Source: DASQQQ01 sp036390995
Lineage (GTDB): Bacteria; Actinomycetota; UBA4738; HRBIN12
Assembly: GCA_036390995.1 (NCBI GenBank)
Contig: DASWAT010000106.1
Location: 1-33,293, forward strand
Direction: 5' to 3'
DNA length: 33,293 nucleotides
Position numbers and translations under genes: made by a program. The notes under the pieces are model-generated. The model worked only from the letters and a program-made list of their open reading frames with translations, did not search any database and was not told the origin of the DNA. Positions 1 to 7,049 of this stretch are shown here, in pieces; position 1 is the stretch's first letter; every line of letters begins with the position of its first letter.

Positions 1-277
1 GAAGACCGACCTGTCCCTCGCGGACATGGACTGCATCGAGGTGAACGAGGCCTTCGCGGCCCAGGTGATCGCGTGCGAGCGTGAGCTGAAGTTCGACCGC
101 GACAAGCTGAACCCCAAAGGTGGCGGCATCTCGGTGGGCCACCCGATCGGCCTGTCCGGGACGAGGATCATCCTCACCCTCGCCTACGAGATGCGCACGA
201 TGGGGTACCCGCTCGGCCTGGCCACCCTATGCGTCTCCGGCGGGCAGGGCGCCGCCGTGGTCCTGGAGCGGGCATGA
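1..277 (+). CDS. Thiolase (acetyl-CoA acetyltransferase family), C-terminal end, 5' truncated
   Basis: Only the last 91 or so residues are present. The reading frame starts at base 2 and has no stop back to the window edge. Three thiolase signatures are visible: the NEAFA box, the GHPIGLSG loop carrying the catalytic His, and CVSGGQG near the end, carrying the Cys that acts as general acid/base in thiolases. Family members condense or cleave acyl-CoA (acetyl-CoA plus acyl-CoA to 3-oxoacyl-CoA) in the cytoplasm, in beta-oxidation or in acetoacetyl-CoA synthesis; which of these applies cannot be told from the tail. The final box reads CVSGGQG where many family members have a Gly-rich C-x-GGGQG. 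The stop overlaps the next gene's start as ATGA, implying translational coupling. Confidence 0.93.
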   Translation, partial: KTDLSLADMDCIEVNEAFAAQVIACERELKFDRDKLNPKGGGISVGHPIGLSGTRIILTLAYEMRTMGYPLGLATLCVSGGQGAAVVLERA

Positions 278-564
278 GCGTCGTCCACGCCGTCGTTCTC
301 ATCCAGTGCGAGATCGACCAGATCGCCGAGGCCGCCCAGACCATCGCGGACATCGACGGGGTCTCGGAGGTCTACTCGGTGGCTGGCGAGTTCGATCTGG
401 TTGCGATCGTTCGGGTCGCCGACCACGACGAGCTGGCCACGGTCATACCCGGCGGCATCTCGAAGGTCGACGGCGTGGTACGGACCGAGACCCTCATCGC
501 CTTCCAGGTCTACTCGAAGCACGACCTGGAGCGGCTCTTCTCGATCGGCTTCGACGAGGGCTGA
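274..564 (+). CDS. Stand-alone Lrp/AsnC ligand-binding (RAM) domain protein
   Basis: A 96-residue protein that matches the effector-binding half of Lrp/AsnC regulators (the AsnC_trans_reg or RAM fold, beta-alpha-beta-beta-alpha-beta). It starts directly in the first strand (VVHAVVLIQCE) and has the typical GVSEVYSVAGEFDLVAIV core. There is no helix-turn-helix domain, so it is not a DNA-binding regulator on its own. Single-domain RAM proteins form dimers or higher rings that bind amino acids or other small effectors, and may co-assemble with full-length Lrp proteins. The ATG at 274 was chosen because it overlaps the thiolase stop (ATGA). A longer upstream extension in frame would lie wholly inside the thiolase. 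It converges, almost end to end, on the gene that ends at 566. Confidence 0.88.
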   Translation: MSVVHAVVLIQCEIDQIAEAAQTIADIDGVSEVYSVAGEFDLVAIVRVADHDELATVIPGGISKVDGVVRTETLIAFQVYSKHDLERLFSIGFDEG

Positions 565-565
565 G

Positions 566-934
566 CTACCCGGCCTCCGGTGCGGCCGGCAGGTCGATCG
601 CCACCGGCACCGCGGTCTGGCCCCACTCTTCCAGGTCGTCGGTCGATCTGGATCTGTACTTCTCCAGCAAGAGCCCTCGAGCCCGTGCGTCCTCGTCCGG
701 ATCGGCCACGATGCGAGCGCGGCAGATCATGTCCCGGTCGCCCAGCCGCAGACCGACCGTGGGGTTCGCGAGGACGTTCTTCACCCAGTCGCTCGCATCG
801 CCGCCGCCCGAGAGCAGGTAGACGGTCCCCTCGTCGAACCCGAACCAGATCTCGATCGTGTGGGGGCGGCCGGAGGTTCGTCCGGTGGTCGTGACGTAGC
901 AGTAGTCGAGCGCAGCGAGCTCGACGTCGTCCAC
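566..934 (-). CDS. Deazaflavin (F420)-type nitroreductase family protein
   Basis: A 122-residue protein of the small split-barrel flavin/deazaflavin-binding superfamily. The opening segment YCYVTTTGRTSGRP, followed by an EIWFG strand, is the recognisable start of the F420-dependent DDN-like nitroreductase family. Members bind F420 (sometimes FMN or heme) and carry out hydride transfers to quinones, nitroaromatics or other small substrates in the cytoplasm. The substrate here is unknown. A central segment, SGGGDASDWVKNVLANP, matches the cofactor-phosphate region of the fold. The start is a GTG at 932-934, one base downstream of the preceding small gene's stop. It is the last gene of a five-gene minus-strand operon. 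F420 use fits an actinobacterial host. Confidence 0.8.
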   Translation of the reverse strand: MDDVELAALDYCYVTTTGRTSGRPHTIEIWFGFDEGTVYLLSGGGDASDWVKNVLANPTVGLRLGDRDMICRARIVADPDEDARARGLLLEKYRSRSTDDLEEWGQTAVPVAIDLPAAPEAG

Positions 935-935
935 G

Positions 936-1043
936 CTACCGGACGGCCCAGATCAGGAGACCGGCGATCACGACGATCGCCGCAAGCAGGTAGAGGAGAT
1001 CCCCCTTCGTCACCTTGCCCGGCTGCATCGCGTTGAAGCCCAT
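936..1043 (-). CDS. 35-residue single-pass membrane peptide
   Basis: A small gene of 35 codons plus stop: a polar head of about 15 residues (MGFNAMQPGKVTKGD), then one hydrophobic helix of about 19 residues (LLYLLAAIVVIAGLLIWAV), ending in Arg and a TAG stop. The start ATG overlaps the stop of the upstream gene by one base (TGATG), and its own stop lies one base before the next GTG start. This end-to-end packing inside an operon is the main evidence that it is real. It is probably a membrane-inserted peptide with a cytoplasmic N-terminus, or a small regulator or anchor for a neighbouring product. No family was recognised. Confidence 0.68.
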   Translation of the reverse strand: MGFNAMQPGKVTKGDLLYLLAAIVVIAGLLIWAVR

Positions 1044-1276
1044 CAGCCCTCCTGATCGTCCGGGACGGCGAGACGGTAGTACTCGCGGAACTTCCCTTCG
1101 GAGAGCCAGTACGCGTGCTGCCGGACCGTCGAGGCATAGGTCCAGGCTTCGGTCTCGTCACGGCACGCTCGCGCGGCCACCGGCCGGCCGCCGGGATCGA
1201 GGATCGTGACCCTCCACCCCTCGGGCCCGCGCTCCACCTCCACGTGGTAGCGATTGACCGATCCGACGCCGCCCAC
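1043..1276 (-). CDS. Conserved-looking protein of unknown function (77 aa)
   Basis: I do not recognise a family. The protein begins with a strand-rich half (NRYHVEVERGPEGWRVTI, then a second strand PVAARACRD) and continues with a helix rich in Ala, Tyr and aromatic residues (EAWTYASTVRQHAYWLSEGKF). It is soluble with no signal peptide; it has one Cys and no metal motif. It starts at a GTG (1274-1276) preceded by GGGAG with 5 nt spacing, one base after the stop of the upstream zinc-ribbon-like gene. Its stop overlaps the following 35-aa gene. Placement between a receiver-domain protein and an F420-type reductase suggests a shared regulatory or redox theme, but this is inference. Confidence 0.7.
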   Translation of the reverse strand: MGGVGSVNRYHVEVERGPEGWRVTILDPGGRPVAARACRDETEAWTYASTVRQHAYWLSEGKFREYYRLAVPDDQEG

Positions 1277-1277
1277 C

Positions 1278-1559
1278 TCAGCTCCCGTGATCGCGCTCCA
1301 GGCGCTCGAGGTGCTCGCGGATCCGCCCGATCACGGAGTCGACGTCCAACACGAACTCGGGTCCGATGTCCGCCAACTTCTCGAGGGCGTTCTCCAGCGT
1401 GTTACCGGCGGATTCGGCATCGCGGAGGGAGTCGGCCAGGACCACTGCGTAGTCGGCCTGGAACGGCCTCCCGTCCCAGGGGCATCTCCCCCCGTTCTCG
1501 AGGACCTGCTCGACCAGGAAGTCCCGGCCGCAGTGTCGACACGTTCCCTTGATCTTCAC
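1278..1559 (-). CDS. Small zinc-ribbon-like protein with C-terminal helices
   Basis: A 93-residue protein. The first 30 residues carry CRHC (positions 7-10), then 17 residues, then GGRCPWDG: a CxxC knuckle plus a third Cys and a nearby Asp, resembling a short zinc ribbon with an altered fourth ligand. The remaining two thirds is helical and charged (ESAGNTLENALEKLADIG and IGRIREHLERLERDHG), consistent with a helical hairpin or dimerisation coil. It starts at a GTG (1557-1559) that overlaps the stop of the receiver gene as GTGA. A role as a partner of the adjacent receiver-domain protein is plausible but not shown. Metal binding is inferred from the Cys spacing only. Confidence 0.72.
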   Translation of the reverse strand: MKIKGTCRHCGRDFLVEQVLENGGRCPWDGRPFQADYAVVLADSLRDAESAGNTLENALEKLADIGPEFVLDVDSVIGRIREHLERLERDHGS

Positions 1560-1942
1560 GCGTGCTCCTTCGCGAGGACGAGCTCCAGCAGCCGGTCGGC
1601 CAGCTCGAACGGATCCACGGGCTTCACGAACCATGCGTCGGCGCCCGACCACTCGGCGAGCCAGCTGTCGTGCTTCCGCTCCAGCAGGATGACGATCGCG
1701 CCCGCGAACGGGTCGACCGCGCCCCGGAGGTCCTTGGCCAGGGCGAACGCCCCCATGCGGGAGGCGAACTCGTCGGCCACCACCACGTCGGGCCGCTCGC
1801 GCCACGCCGCCCTCAAGCCCTCTTCGCCGTTCGTCGCCTCGACGAATCGCAACGGTTCGCCGAGACGGCGTTCGATGCTGGCCACGGTCAGCCGCATGGT
1901 CTCGCGGGATCCTGGGTCCGGGGACACGAGCAGGACGTCCAT
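1556..1942 (-). CDS. Stand-alone receiver-domain protein with degenerate phospho-switch
   Basis: A 128-residue single CheY-like domain (alternating beta/alpha, MDVLLVSPDPG at strand 1, ADAWFVKPVDPFELADRL at the end). Present: one N-terminal acidic residue (Asp9, where a pair is usual), an Asp at the phospho-acceptor position (Asp57 in VVVADE) and the conserved Lys107 of the KP motif. The switch Thr/Ser expected after strand 4 is replaced by a hydrophobic residue (AIVILLE). It may therefore be weakly phosphorylated or act as a pseudo-receiver. There is no output domain. The start at 1942 is favoured because TACGAT lies 8 nt upstream, fitting a leaderless promoter; an upstream in-frame ATG would place the promoter inside the gene. 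It is first in a five-gene operon. Confidence 0.75.
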   Translation of the reverse strand: MDVLLVSPDPGSRETMRLTVASIERRLGEPLRFVEATNGEEGLRAAWRERPDVVVADEFASRMGAFALAKDLRGAVDPFAGAIVILLERKHDSWLAEWSGADAWFVKPVDPFELADRLLELVLAKEHA

Positions 1943-1950
1943 CGTCCGGC

Positions 1951-1956
1951 ATCGTA
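1951..1956 (-). promoter_or_regulatory. Leaderless -10 element for the receiver-gene operon
   Basis: TACGAT read on the minus strand, 8 nt before the ATG at 1942. It fits the TANNNT -10 of actinobacterial leaderless genes. No convincing -35 was seen. Confidence 0.5.
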
Positions 1957-2028
1957 CCAACAGGCCCATCGGCTTTGTGCCCCAGCTATCCATCCTCTAT
2001 CGTCCGGCCGTCGGTCGAAGGAGGAGCG

Positions 2029-2718
2029 GTGGACAGGACGTGGAAGGCCCCGATCGCCGAGTTCGTGGGCACGCTCGCCCTCGTGTTCGTGGGCGCCGGA
2101 TCGGTGATCATGGCGGGCCCCTCCGGCAGTGGGCTGGTCGGCGTGGCGCTGGCTCACGGCCTGGTCATGGCGGTCATGGTCTCGATCACCTGGCATCTGT
2201 CGGGGGGGCACCTGAACCCCGCGGTCACGATCGGCGTCTGGGTGGTCGGGAAGATCTCGACGGCGCTCGCGGCGACCTACGTCGTGGCGCAGATGTCCGG
2301 TGCCGTGATCGGCGCGCTGCTGCTGCGGGTGACGGTCCCCGGACCGATGTGGCGTGCGGCCCACCTGGGGACCCCCTTGCTCGCGCCCGACCTCGGGACC
2401 GGGCGGGGCGTGGTCCTCGAGGCGATCCTGGCCTTCTTCCTCGTGTTCGCCGTGTTCGGCACGTGGATCGACGAACGAGGGCCGTTCTCCAAGACCGGGG
2501 GCTTCACGATCGGTCTGGTCCTCGCGTTCGACATCCTGGCTGCAGGCCCGCTCACCGGAGCCGCCGTGAACACGGCGAGAGCCTTCGGCCCCGAGCTCGT
2601 CTCCGGCACTTGGACCGGCTGGTGGGTCTACTGGGTGGGACCCGCGGCGGGCGGCGTTCTCGCAGCGGTCGTGTACTGGGCCGTGTTCCTCCGTGACCGC
2701 GAGCCCGTCACGCCGTAG
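2029..2718 (+). CDS. MIP-family aquaporin with variant second NPA box
   Basis: A 229-residue channel with six hydrophobic helices and two re-entrant boxes. The first box is canonical (SGGHLNPAVT, Asn63-Pro64-Ala65). The second reads GAAVNTARAFGPE (Asn181-Thr182-Ala183-Arg184), so the usual Pro is Thr while the Asn and the Arg of the selectivity filter are kept. The family passes water, and in some branches glycerol, other small solutes or gases, through the cytoplasmic membrane. The GTG at 2029 was chosen because AAGGAGGA lies just upstream and the protein then starts right before helix 1. Using the earlier ATG at 1975 would add an uncharacteristic head. The next gene, a cysteine desulfurase, seems to have its own promoter. 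Confidence 0.88.
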   Translation: MDRTWKAPIAEFVGTLALVFVGAGSVIMAGPSGSGLVGVALAHGLVMAVMVSITWHLSGGHLNPAVTIGVWVVGKISTALAATYVVAQMSGAVIGALLLRVTVPGPMWRAAHLGTPLLAPDLGTGRGVVLEAILAFFLVFAVFGTWIDERGPFSKTGGFTIGLVLAFDILAAGPLTGAAVNTARAFGPELVSGTWTGWWVYWVGPAAGGVLAAVVYWAVFLRDREPVTP

Positions 2719-2768
2719 CATCCCTCGGCGGCACGCAGCTCGGGCCCCGGCCGGAGCGCCCGTGTCGC

Positions 2769-2774
2769 TAGAAT
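2769..2774 (+). promoter_or_regulatory. Candidate -10 of the cysteine desulfurase gene
   Basis: TAGAAT, a strong TANNNT match, 46 nt before the ATG at 2821. It overlaps an earlier in-frame ATG at 2773, which argues against that ATG being used as the start. Confidence 0.45.
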
Positions 2775-2820
2775 GGTGGACGATCCCGCATCCGGAACCC
2801 GACCCTCCCCGAACCGATCC

Positions 2821-4020
2821 ATGACCGAGATCTATCTGGACCACGGCTCCGCCACGCCGATCGACGAGCGCGCCAGACGAGCGCTCCTGGAGGCGCTCGA
2901 CGCTTTCGGCGACCCGTTGCGGCTGCACGCCGGCGGTCGTGCCGCACGCGCGATCCTCGACGACGCCAGGGTCCAGGTGGCCGGAGCCATCGGCGCGCAA
3001 CCCGATGAGATCGTCTTCACCTCGGGGGGAACCGAGTCCGTCGCCCTGGCCGTGTGGGGTGGTGTCCGCCCGATCCGAGAGCTCGGCAACCGCGTGGTGG
3101 TGAGCACGGTGGAACACCCCGCCGTGGGGGGTGTCACCCACACGCTGGAGGTCGACGGCTTCGAGATCGTCATGGTCGGGGTGGATCGGTTCGCCCGGGT
3201 CGACCTGGACGCCTTCGCCACCGAGGTGCGCGCGTCGGGCACGCTCCTGGCCTCGGTGCAGCACGCGAACCACGAGGTCGGGACCATGCAGCCGATCGCC
3301 GAGGCGGGACGCCTGTGCCGGGAGGCCGGGGTCTTGTTCCACACCGATGCCTGTCAGACCGTCGGGCGGCTTCCCATCGACGTGCGGACACTGGACGTGG
3401 ATCTCCTGTCCCTCTCCGCTCACAAGTTCGGTGGCCCCCCCGGTGTGGGGGCGCTGTTCGTACGGCGCGGCGTGCCGGTGGCCGCCTACCCGTGCGGCGA
3501 CGACCGCGAGCGACGCCGGCGTTCCGGCATGGAGAACGTCCCCGGCATCGCGGCGATGGCCGCAGCCTTACCAACCTCCCGGGATGACATGGGCGACGAG
3601 GCGGCCCGCCAGTGGGCCTTGACGGGACGGCTGCGGGATGGCCTCGAGGCGGTGCCGGGCGTGCGGGTCCACGGGCACCGCACCCAGCGGGTTCCCCACC
3701 TCGCCTGCTTCTCGGTCGACGATCTGGACTCCGAGATCCTGGCCATGGCCCTCGACGAGCGCGGTTTCCGCCTGTCCGTCGGCTCGAACTGCTCGGGAGC
3801 CCCGACCGAAGCCTCTCCCGTGCTCCAGCACATGGGCGTCCCGAACACGCCGAGCTTCCGGCTCGGGGTGGGCCGCGACACCACCCCGGAACACGTGGAG
3901 CGCTTCCTCGCAACGCTCCCCGCGCTGGTCGATCAGCTGCGCCGGGTGGAGGGCGCGGCAGAGGCGGCCATGGCGCGCTTCCGTCCCCCGGAGGGGAACG
4001 AGACCTCCCGGATCAGCTGA
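2821..4020 (+). CDS. iscS: Cysteine desulfurase, group I (IscS/NifS type)
   Basis: A 399-residue PLP enzyme that converts L-cysteine to alanine and hands a persulfide sulfur to Fe-S scaffolds or tRNA-thiolation enzymes in the cytoplasm. It opens with IYLDHGSATP, typical of the family (YLDNAATTP in most). EHPAV, the HANHEVGTMQPI segment and the PLP lysine in SAHKFGG (Lys202) are visible. The mobile catalytic loop reads SVGSNCSG with Cys324, a variant of the SSGSACSS loop of IscS. It is separate from the suf cluster's own desulfurase (23758-25008), and no IscU or MnmA gene adjoins it, so its sulfur acceptor is unknown; a tRNA-thiolation role is possible. One TTA leucine codon (3568-3570) stands out in this GC-rich gene. 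It converges on korB. Confidence 0.88.
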   Translation: MTEIYLDHGSATPIDERARRALLEALDAFGDPLRLHAGGRAARAILDDARVQVAGAIGAQPDEIVFTSGGTESVALAVWGGVRPIRELGNRVVVSTVEHPAVGGVTHTLEVDGFEIVMVGVDRFARVDLDAFATEVRASGTLLASVQHANHEVGTMQPIAEAGRLCREAGVLFHTDACQTVGRLPIDVRTLDVDLLSLSAHKFGGPPGVGALFVRRGVPVAAYPCGDDRERRRRSGMENVPGIAAMAAALPTSRDDMGDEAARQWALTGRLRDGLEAVPGVRVHGHRTQRVPHLACFSVDDLDSEILAMALDERGFRLSVGSNCSGAPTEASPVLQHMGVPNTPSFRLGVGRDTTPEHVERFLATLPALVDQLRRVEGAAEAAMARFRPPEGNETSRIS

Positions 4021-4032
4021 GCCCGCCGTCGA

Positions 4033-5079
4033 TCAGCCGACGACCCACGTGTCGCCCCCGTGCAGGAGCTTGTCCAGGCTGCCGAGGCCCAACCGCTCGG
4101 AGGCCATCTTGATCTGACGATCCATGGCCTCTCCGTAGACCGGACGCTCGACCTCCCGGAAGACCCCGATGCACGTGGGCTCGGTGGGCCCGTGGGAGAT
4201 GTGCGCGAGGGCGAAGGCCAGCGACGGCCGCCCGTGGGCGTCGTGGACCAGGATCTGCCCCGGGTCCACCTCGTCCACGTTCGCGATGATCAGGCGGCCG
4301 TTGTCGCCGACGGCCACGCACCGGTTGCCCTCGTCGAACAGGATCGGCCGGCCGTGCTCGAGACGGATCTGGTTGTGGACCCCCTGCGGCTTCTCCCGGA
4401 TCAGGTCGAACGCGCCGTCGTTGAACACGTTGCAGTTCTGGTAGATCTCGACGAACGCCGTCCCCTGGTGCGCCGCCGCCTGCCGGAGCACCTGCGTGAA
4501 GTGCTGTCGGTCGTTGTCGACGGTGCGGGCCACGAAGGTCGCCTCGGCGCCGAGGGCCAGGGCGATGGGGTTGAACGGATGATCCAGCGAGCCGAACGGC
4601 GTGGACTTCGTGACCTTGCCCTCTTCGGACGTCGGCGAGTACTGCCCCTTCGTCAGCCCGTAGATCTGGTTGTTGAACAGCAGGATCTTCAGGTTCACGT
4701 TTCGGCGCAGGGCGTGGATCAGGTGGTTGCCGCCGATCGACAGCCCATCGCCGTCGCCGGTGACGACCCAGACCGTCAGGTCGGGCCGGGCCGTCGCGAT
4801 GCCCGTCGCCAGGGCCGGGGCGCGCCCGTGGATCCCGTGGACCCCGTACGTATCCATGTAGTACGTGAACCGGCCGGAGCAGCCGATCCCCGAGACGAAC
4901 ACGGTGTCGTCGGGGGCGATCCCCAGCTCGGGCATGAAGGATTGCACCGTCGCCAGGATGGCGTAGTCGCCGCACCCGGGACACCATCGGACCTCCTGGT
5001 CGCTGGTGAAGTCCTTCTTCGTGAGCGTGCCGACCGCGCCCTCTTGACCGTTGCCGGATGCCTCTTCGGGATCGCTCAT
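4033..5079 (-). CDS. korB: 2-oxoacid:ferredoxin oxidoreductase, beta subunit (KorB)
   Basis: The 348-residue TPP-binding subunit of 2-oxoglutarate (or related 2-oxoacid):ferredoxin oxidoreductase. The complex oxidatively decarboxylates 2-oxoacids to acyl-CoA and CO2, reducing ferredoxin. Visible: WCPGCGDY (Cys33, Cys36) and GIGCSG (Cys67), which with a later Cys (in IYQNCNVFND) would ligate a 4Fe-4S cluster, and the TPP/Mg site GDGDG (from about residue 108) followed by FNNQIYGLTKGQ. The first 20 residues are polar and not part of the fold. It is translationally coupled to korA by an ATGA overlap at 5076-5079. The 2-oxoglutarate preference is inferred from overall similarity to aerobic KorAB pairs; pyruvate is not excluded. 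Confidence 0.92.
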   Translation of the reverse strand: MSDPEEASGNGQEGAVGTLTKKDFTSDQEVRWCPGCGDYAILATVQSFMPELGIAPDDTVFVSGIGCSGRFTYYMDTYGVHGIHGRAPALATGIATARPDLTVWVVTGDGDGLSIGGNHLIHALRRNVNLKILLFNNQIYGLTKGQYSPTSEEGKVTKSTPFGSLDHPFNPIALALGAEATFVARTVDNDRQHFTQVLRQAAAHQGTAFVEIYQNCNVFNDGAFDLIREKPQGVHNQIRLEHGRPILFDEGNRCVAVGDNGRLIIANVDEVDPGQILVHDAHGRPSLAFALAHISHGPTEPTCIGVFREVERPVYGEAMDRQIKMASERLGLGSLDKLLHGGDTWVVG

Positions 5080-6914
5080 CCGTCCATCACCTTCAGGATC
5101 TCGTCCTCCAGCTCCTCCGCGAATATCGGGAGTCCCTGGACCTTCGAATAGGACCTCGCGTCCACCAGGAAACGGGCTCGGATCAGAAGCGAGAGCTGAC
5201 CCATGTTCATCTCGGGGATCAGCACCTTCGGATAGGACCGGACCACGTCGCCGGTGTTCCTCGGGAGCGGGTTCAGGTGGACCAGATGGGCCACGGCCAC
5301 CTTCTTGCCTTGGTCGCGGACCCGCCGGGCGGCGGCCTTGATCGTGCCGTACGACGATCCCCAGCCGAGCACGAGCACGTCGGCGTCGCCATCGGGGTCG
5401 TCGACCTCGAGCAGCGGGATGTCGTCGGCGACCTTCTCCACCTTGGCCGCCCGTAGATGGGTCATGCGCTCGTGGTTGTGCGGGTCGTAGCTGATGTTGC
5501 TGGCCTCGTCCTTCTCCAGGCCACCGAGGCGGTGCCGCAGGCCGGGCGTGCCCGGGATCGCCCAGGGCCGGGCCAGGTTCTCGTCCCGTAGGTACGGGAG
5601 GAACTCGGTGCCGGCGTTCGGCCCGGTGGCGAAGTTCGGCTCGATCGTCGGGAGGGAGTCCACGTCGGGGATCAGCCAGGGCTCTGACGAGTTGGCGAGG
5701 AAGGTGTCGGACAGCAGGATCACCGGTGTCCGGTGCTTCACGGCGATCCGGCTGGCCTCCACCGCCGCGTCGAAGCAGTGCGCCGGGGAGTAGGCGGCGA
5801 CGATCGGCATCGGCGACTCGCCGTGCCGCCCGAACATCGCCATCAGCAGATCCGACGCCTCGGTCTTCGTGGGCATGCCCGTGGAGGGCCCGGCTCGCTG
5901 AACGTCCACGATCACCATGGGGAGCTCCAGCGCCACGGCCAGCCCGAGCGTCTCCTCCTTGAGGTCCATCCCGGGGCCGCTGGTCCCGGTGACCCCGAGG
6001 TGCCCGGCGAACGAGGCGCCGAGGGCGATCCCGGCGGCGGCGATCTCGTCCTCGGCCTGGAGCGTGCGCACCGCGAAGTTCTTCAACCGGGACAGCTCGT
6101 GCAGCAACTCCGAGGCCGGCGTGATCGGGTAGCTCGCGTAGAAGAGCGGCACGCCGCTCCGCTGGCTCGCGGCCACGAGCCCCCAGGCCAGCGCGGTGGC
6201 CCCGGAGATGTTCCGGTAGGTCCCGGGCTTGGCGGGAGCGGCCTTCACCCGATAGCTGTGGGCGAAGAGCTCGGTGGTCTCGCCGAAGTTGTAGCCGGCC
6301 TTAAAAGCCGCCACGTTGGCGTCGAACACCATCGGCTTGTCGCCGAACTTCTTCTGCAGCCAGTTCAGCGTCACATCGGTCGGCCGTCCGTACATCCAGG
6401 ACACGAGACCGAGCGCGAACATGTTCTTCGAGCGCTCCGCCTCCTTCCGCGACAGCCCGAGCTCCTCGACGGCCCGCACGGTGATCGAGGTCATCGGCAC
6501 CCGGAACACCAGGTAGCCGTCCAGGGTGCCGTCGTCCAGAGGACTCCCTGTGTAACCGGCCTTGTCGAGGTTGCGCTGGATGAACGCGTCCTCGTTCACC
6601 ACGATCGTGCCGCCCTTCTCGAGGGTCTCCAGGTTCGCCTTGAGGGCGGCCGGGTTCATGGCCACCAGGACGTCCGGGTGGTCGCCCGGAGTGAGGATGT
6701 CCTCGGACGCGAACTGGATCTGGAAGGCCGACACCCCGTGCACCGTCCCTGCCGGGGCACGGATCTCCGCGGGGAAATCGGGGAGGGTGGCGAGGTCGTT
6801 GCCGAGCACTGCGGTCGCGTTCGTGAACCTGTCGCCTGTCAACTGCATCCCGTCACCCGAATCACCGGCGAACCGGATGACGACACGCTCTTTCTCTTCG
6901 ACCGCCTTGGTCAT
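5076..6914 (-). CDS. korA: 2-oxoacid:ferredoxin oxidoreductase, fused gamma-alpha subunit (KorA)
   Basis: A 612-residue fused subunit. Residues about 10-200 are the gamma domain (IRFAGDSGDGMQLTG start, EIRAPAGTVHGVSAFQI). Residues about 230-612 are the alpha domain with the YPITP motif (262-266), which contributes to CoA and 2-oxoacid binding, and EDEIAAAGIALGASFAG after it. The gamma-alpha fusion plus a separate beta subunit is the two-subunit form found in many actinobacteria, where it can supply succinyl-CoA in the TCA cycle and low-potential electrons even in aerobes. No ferredoxin (delta) domain is present, so a separate ferredoxin partner is needed. It is the first gene of the korAB operon and is divergent from an aldo/keto reductase gene across 135 bp. 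The start ATG at 6914 has an AGGA 4 nt upstream. Confidence 0.93.
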   Translation of the reverse strand: MTKAVEEKERVVIRFAGDSGDGMQLTGDRFTNATAVLGNDLATLPDFPAEIRAPAGTVHGVSAFQIQFASEDILTPGDHPDVLVAMNPAALKANLETLEKGGTIVVNEDAFIQRNLDKAGYTGSPLDDGTLDGYLVFRVPMTSITVRAVEELGLSRKEAERSKNMFALGLVSWMYGRPTDVTLNWLQKKFGDKPMVFDANVAAFKAGYNFGETTELFAHSYRVKAAPAKPGTYRNISGATALAWGLVAASQRSGVPLFYASYPITPASELLHELSRLKNFAVRTLQAEDEIAAAGIALGASFAGHLGVTGTSGPGMDLKEETLGLAVALELPMVIVDVQRAGPSTGMPTKTEASDLLMAMFGRHGESPMPIVAAYSPAHCFDAAVEASRIAVKHRTPVILLSDTFLANSSEPWLIPDVDSLPTIEPNFATGPNAGTEFLPYLRDENLARPWAIPGTPGLRHRLGGLEKDEASNISYDPHNHERMTHLRAAKVEKVADDIPLLEVDDPDGDADVLVLGWGSSYGTIKAAARRVRDQGKKVAVAHLVHLNPLPRNTGDVVRSYPKVLIPEMNMGQLSLLIRARFLVDARSYSKVQGLPIFAEELEDEILKVMDG

Positions 6915-7011
6915 GATCCTGTGGCCGGGCGGCGCCGGCCGCCTCCTTCTGTTGCTCGGGGGTCTCGCATCTAGCGTACCGCTTGACCCCGGAAGGAACA
7001 GGCTGGAGCGG

Positions 7012-7017
7012 TAGATT
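7012..7017 (+). promoter_or_regulatory. Candidate -10 for the aldo/keto reductase operon
   Basis: TAGATT in the 135-bp divergent region, 32 nt before the ATG. TTGACC at 6983-6988 looks like a -35 but is 23 nt away, too far for a standard pair, so only the -10 is proposed. GGGAGG at 7035-7040 is the ribosome-binding site. Confidence 0.4.
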
Positions 7018-7049
7018 GTGCTCGTCCGTCACCCGGGAGGTATCTTGAC

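Noticed and set aside
1888..3423. A 511-codon minus-strand frame over the aquaporin and cysteine desulfurase
   Set aside because: Shadow of two well-supported plus-strand genes.
4021..4032. A short CGTCG/CGACG inverted repeat between convergent iscS and korB
   Set aside because: It overlaps the end of korB, has only a 5-bp stem and no T-tract, so a terminator call is not supported.
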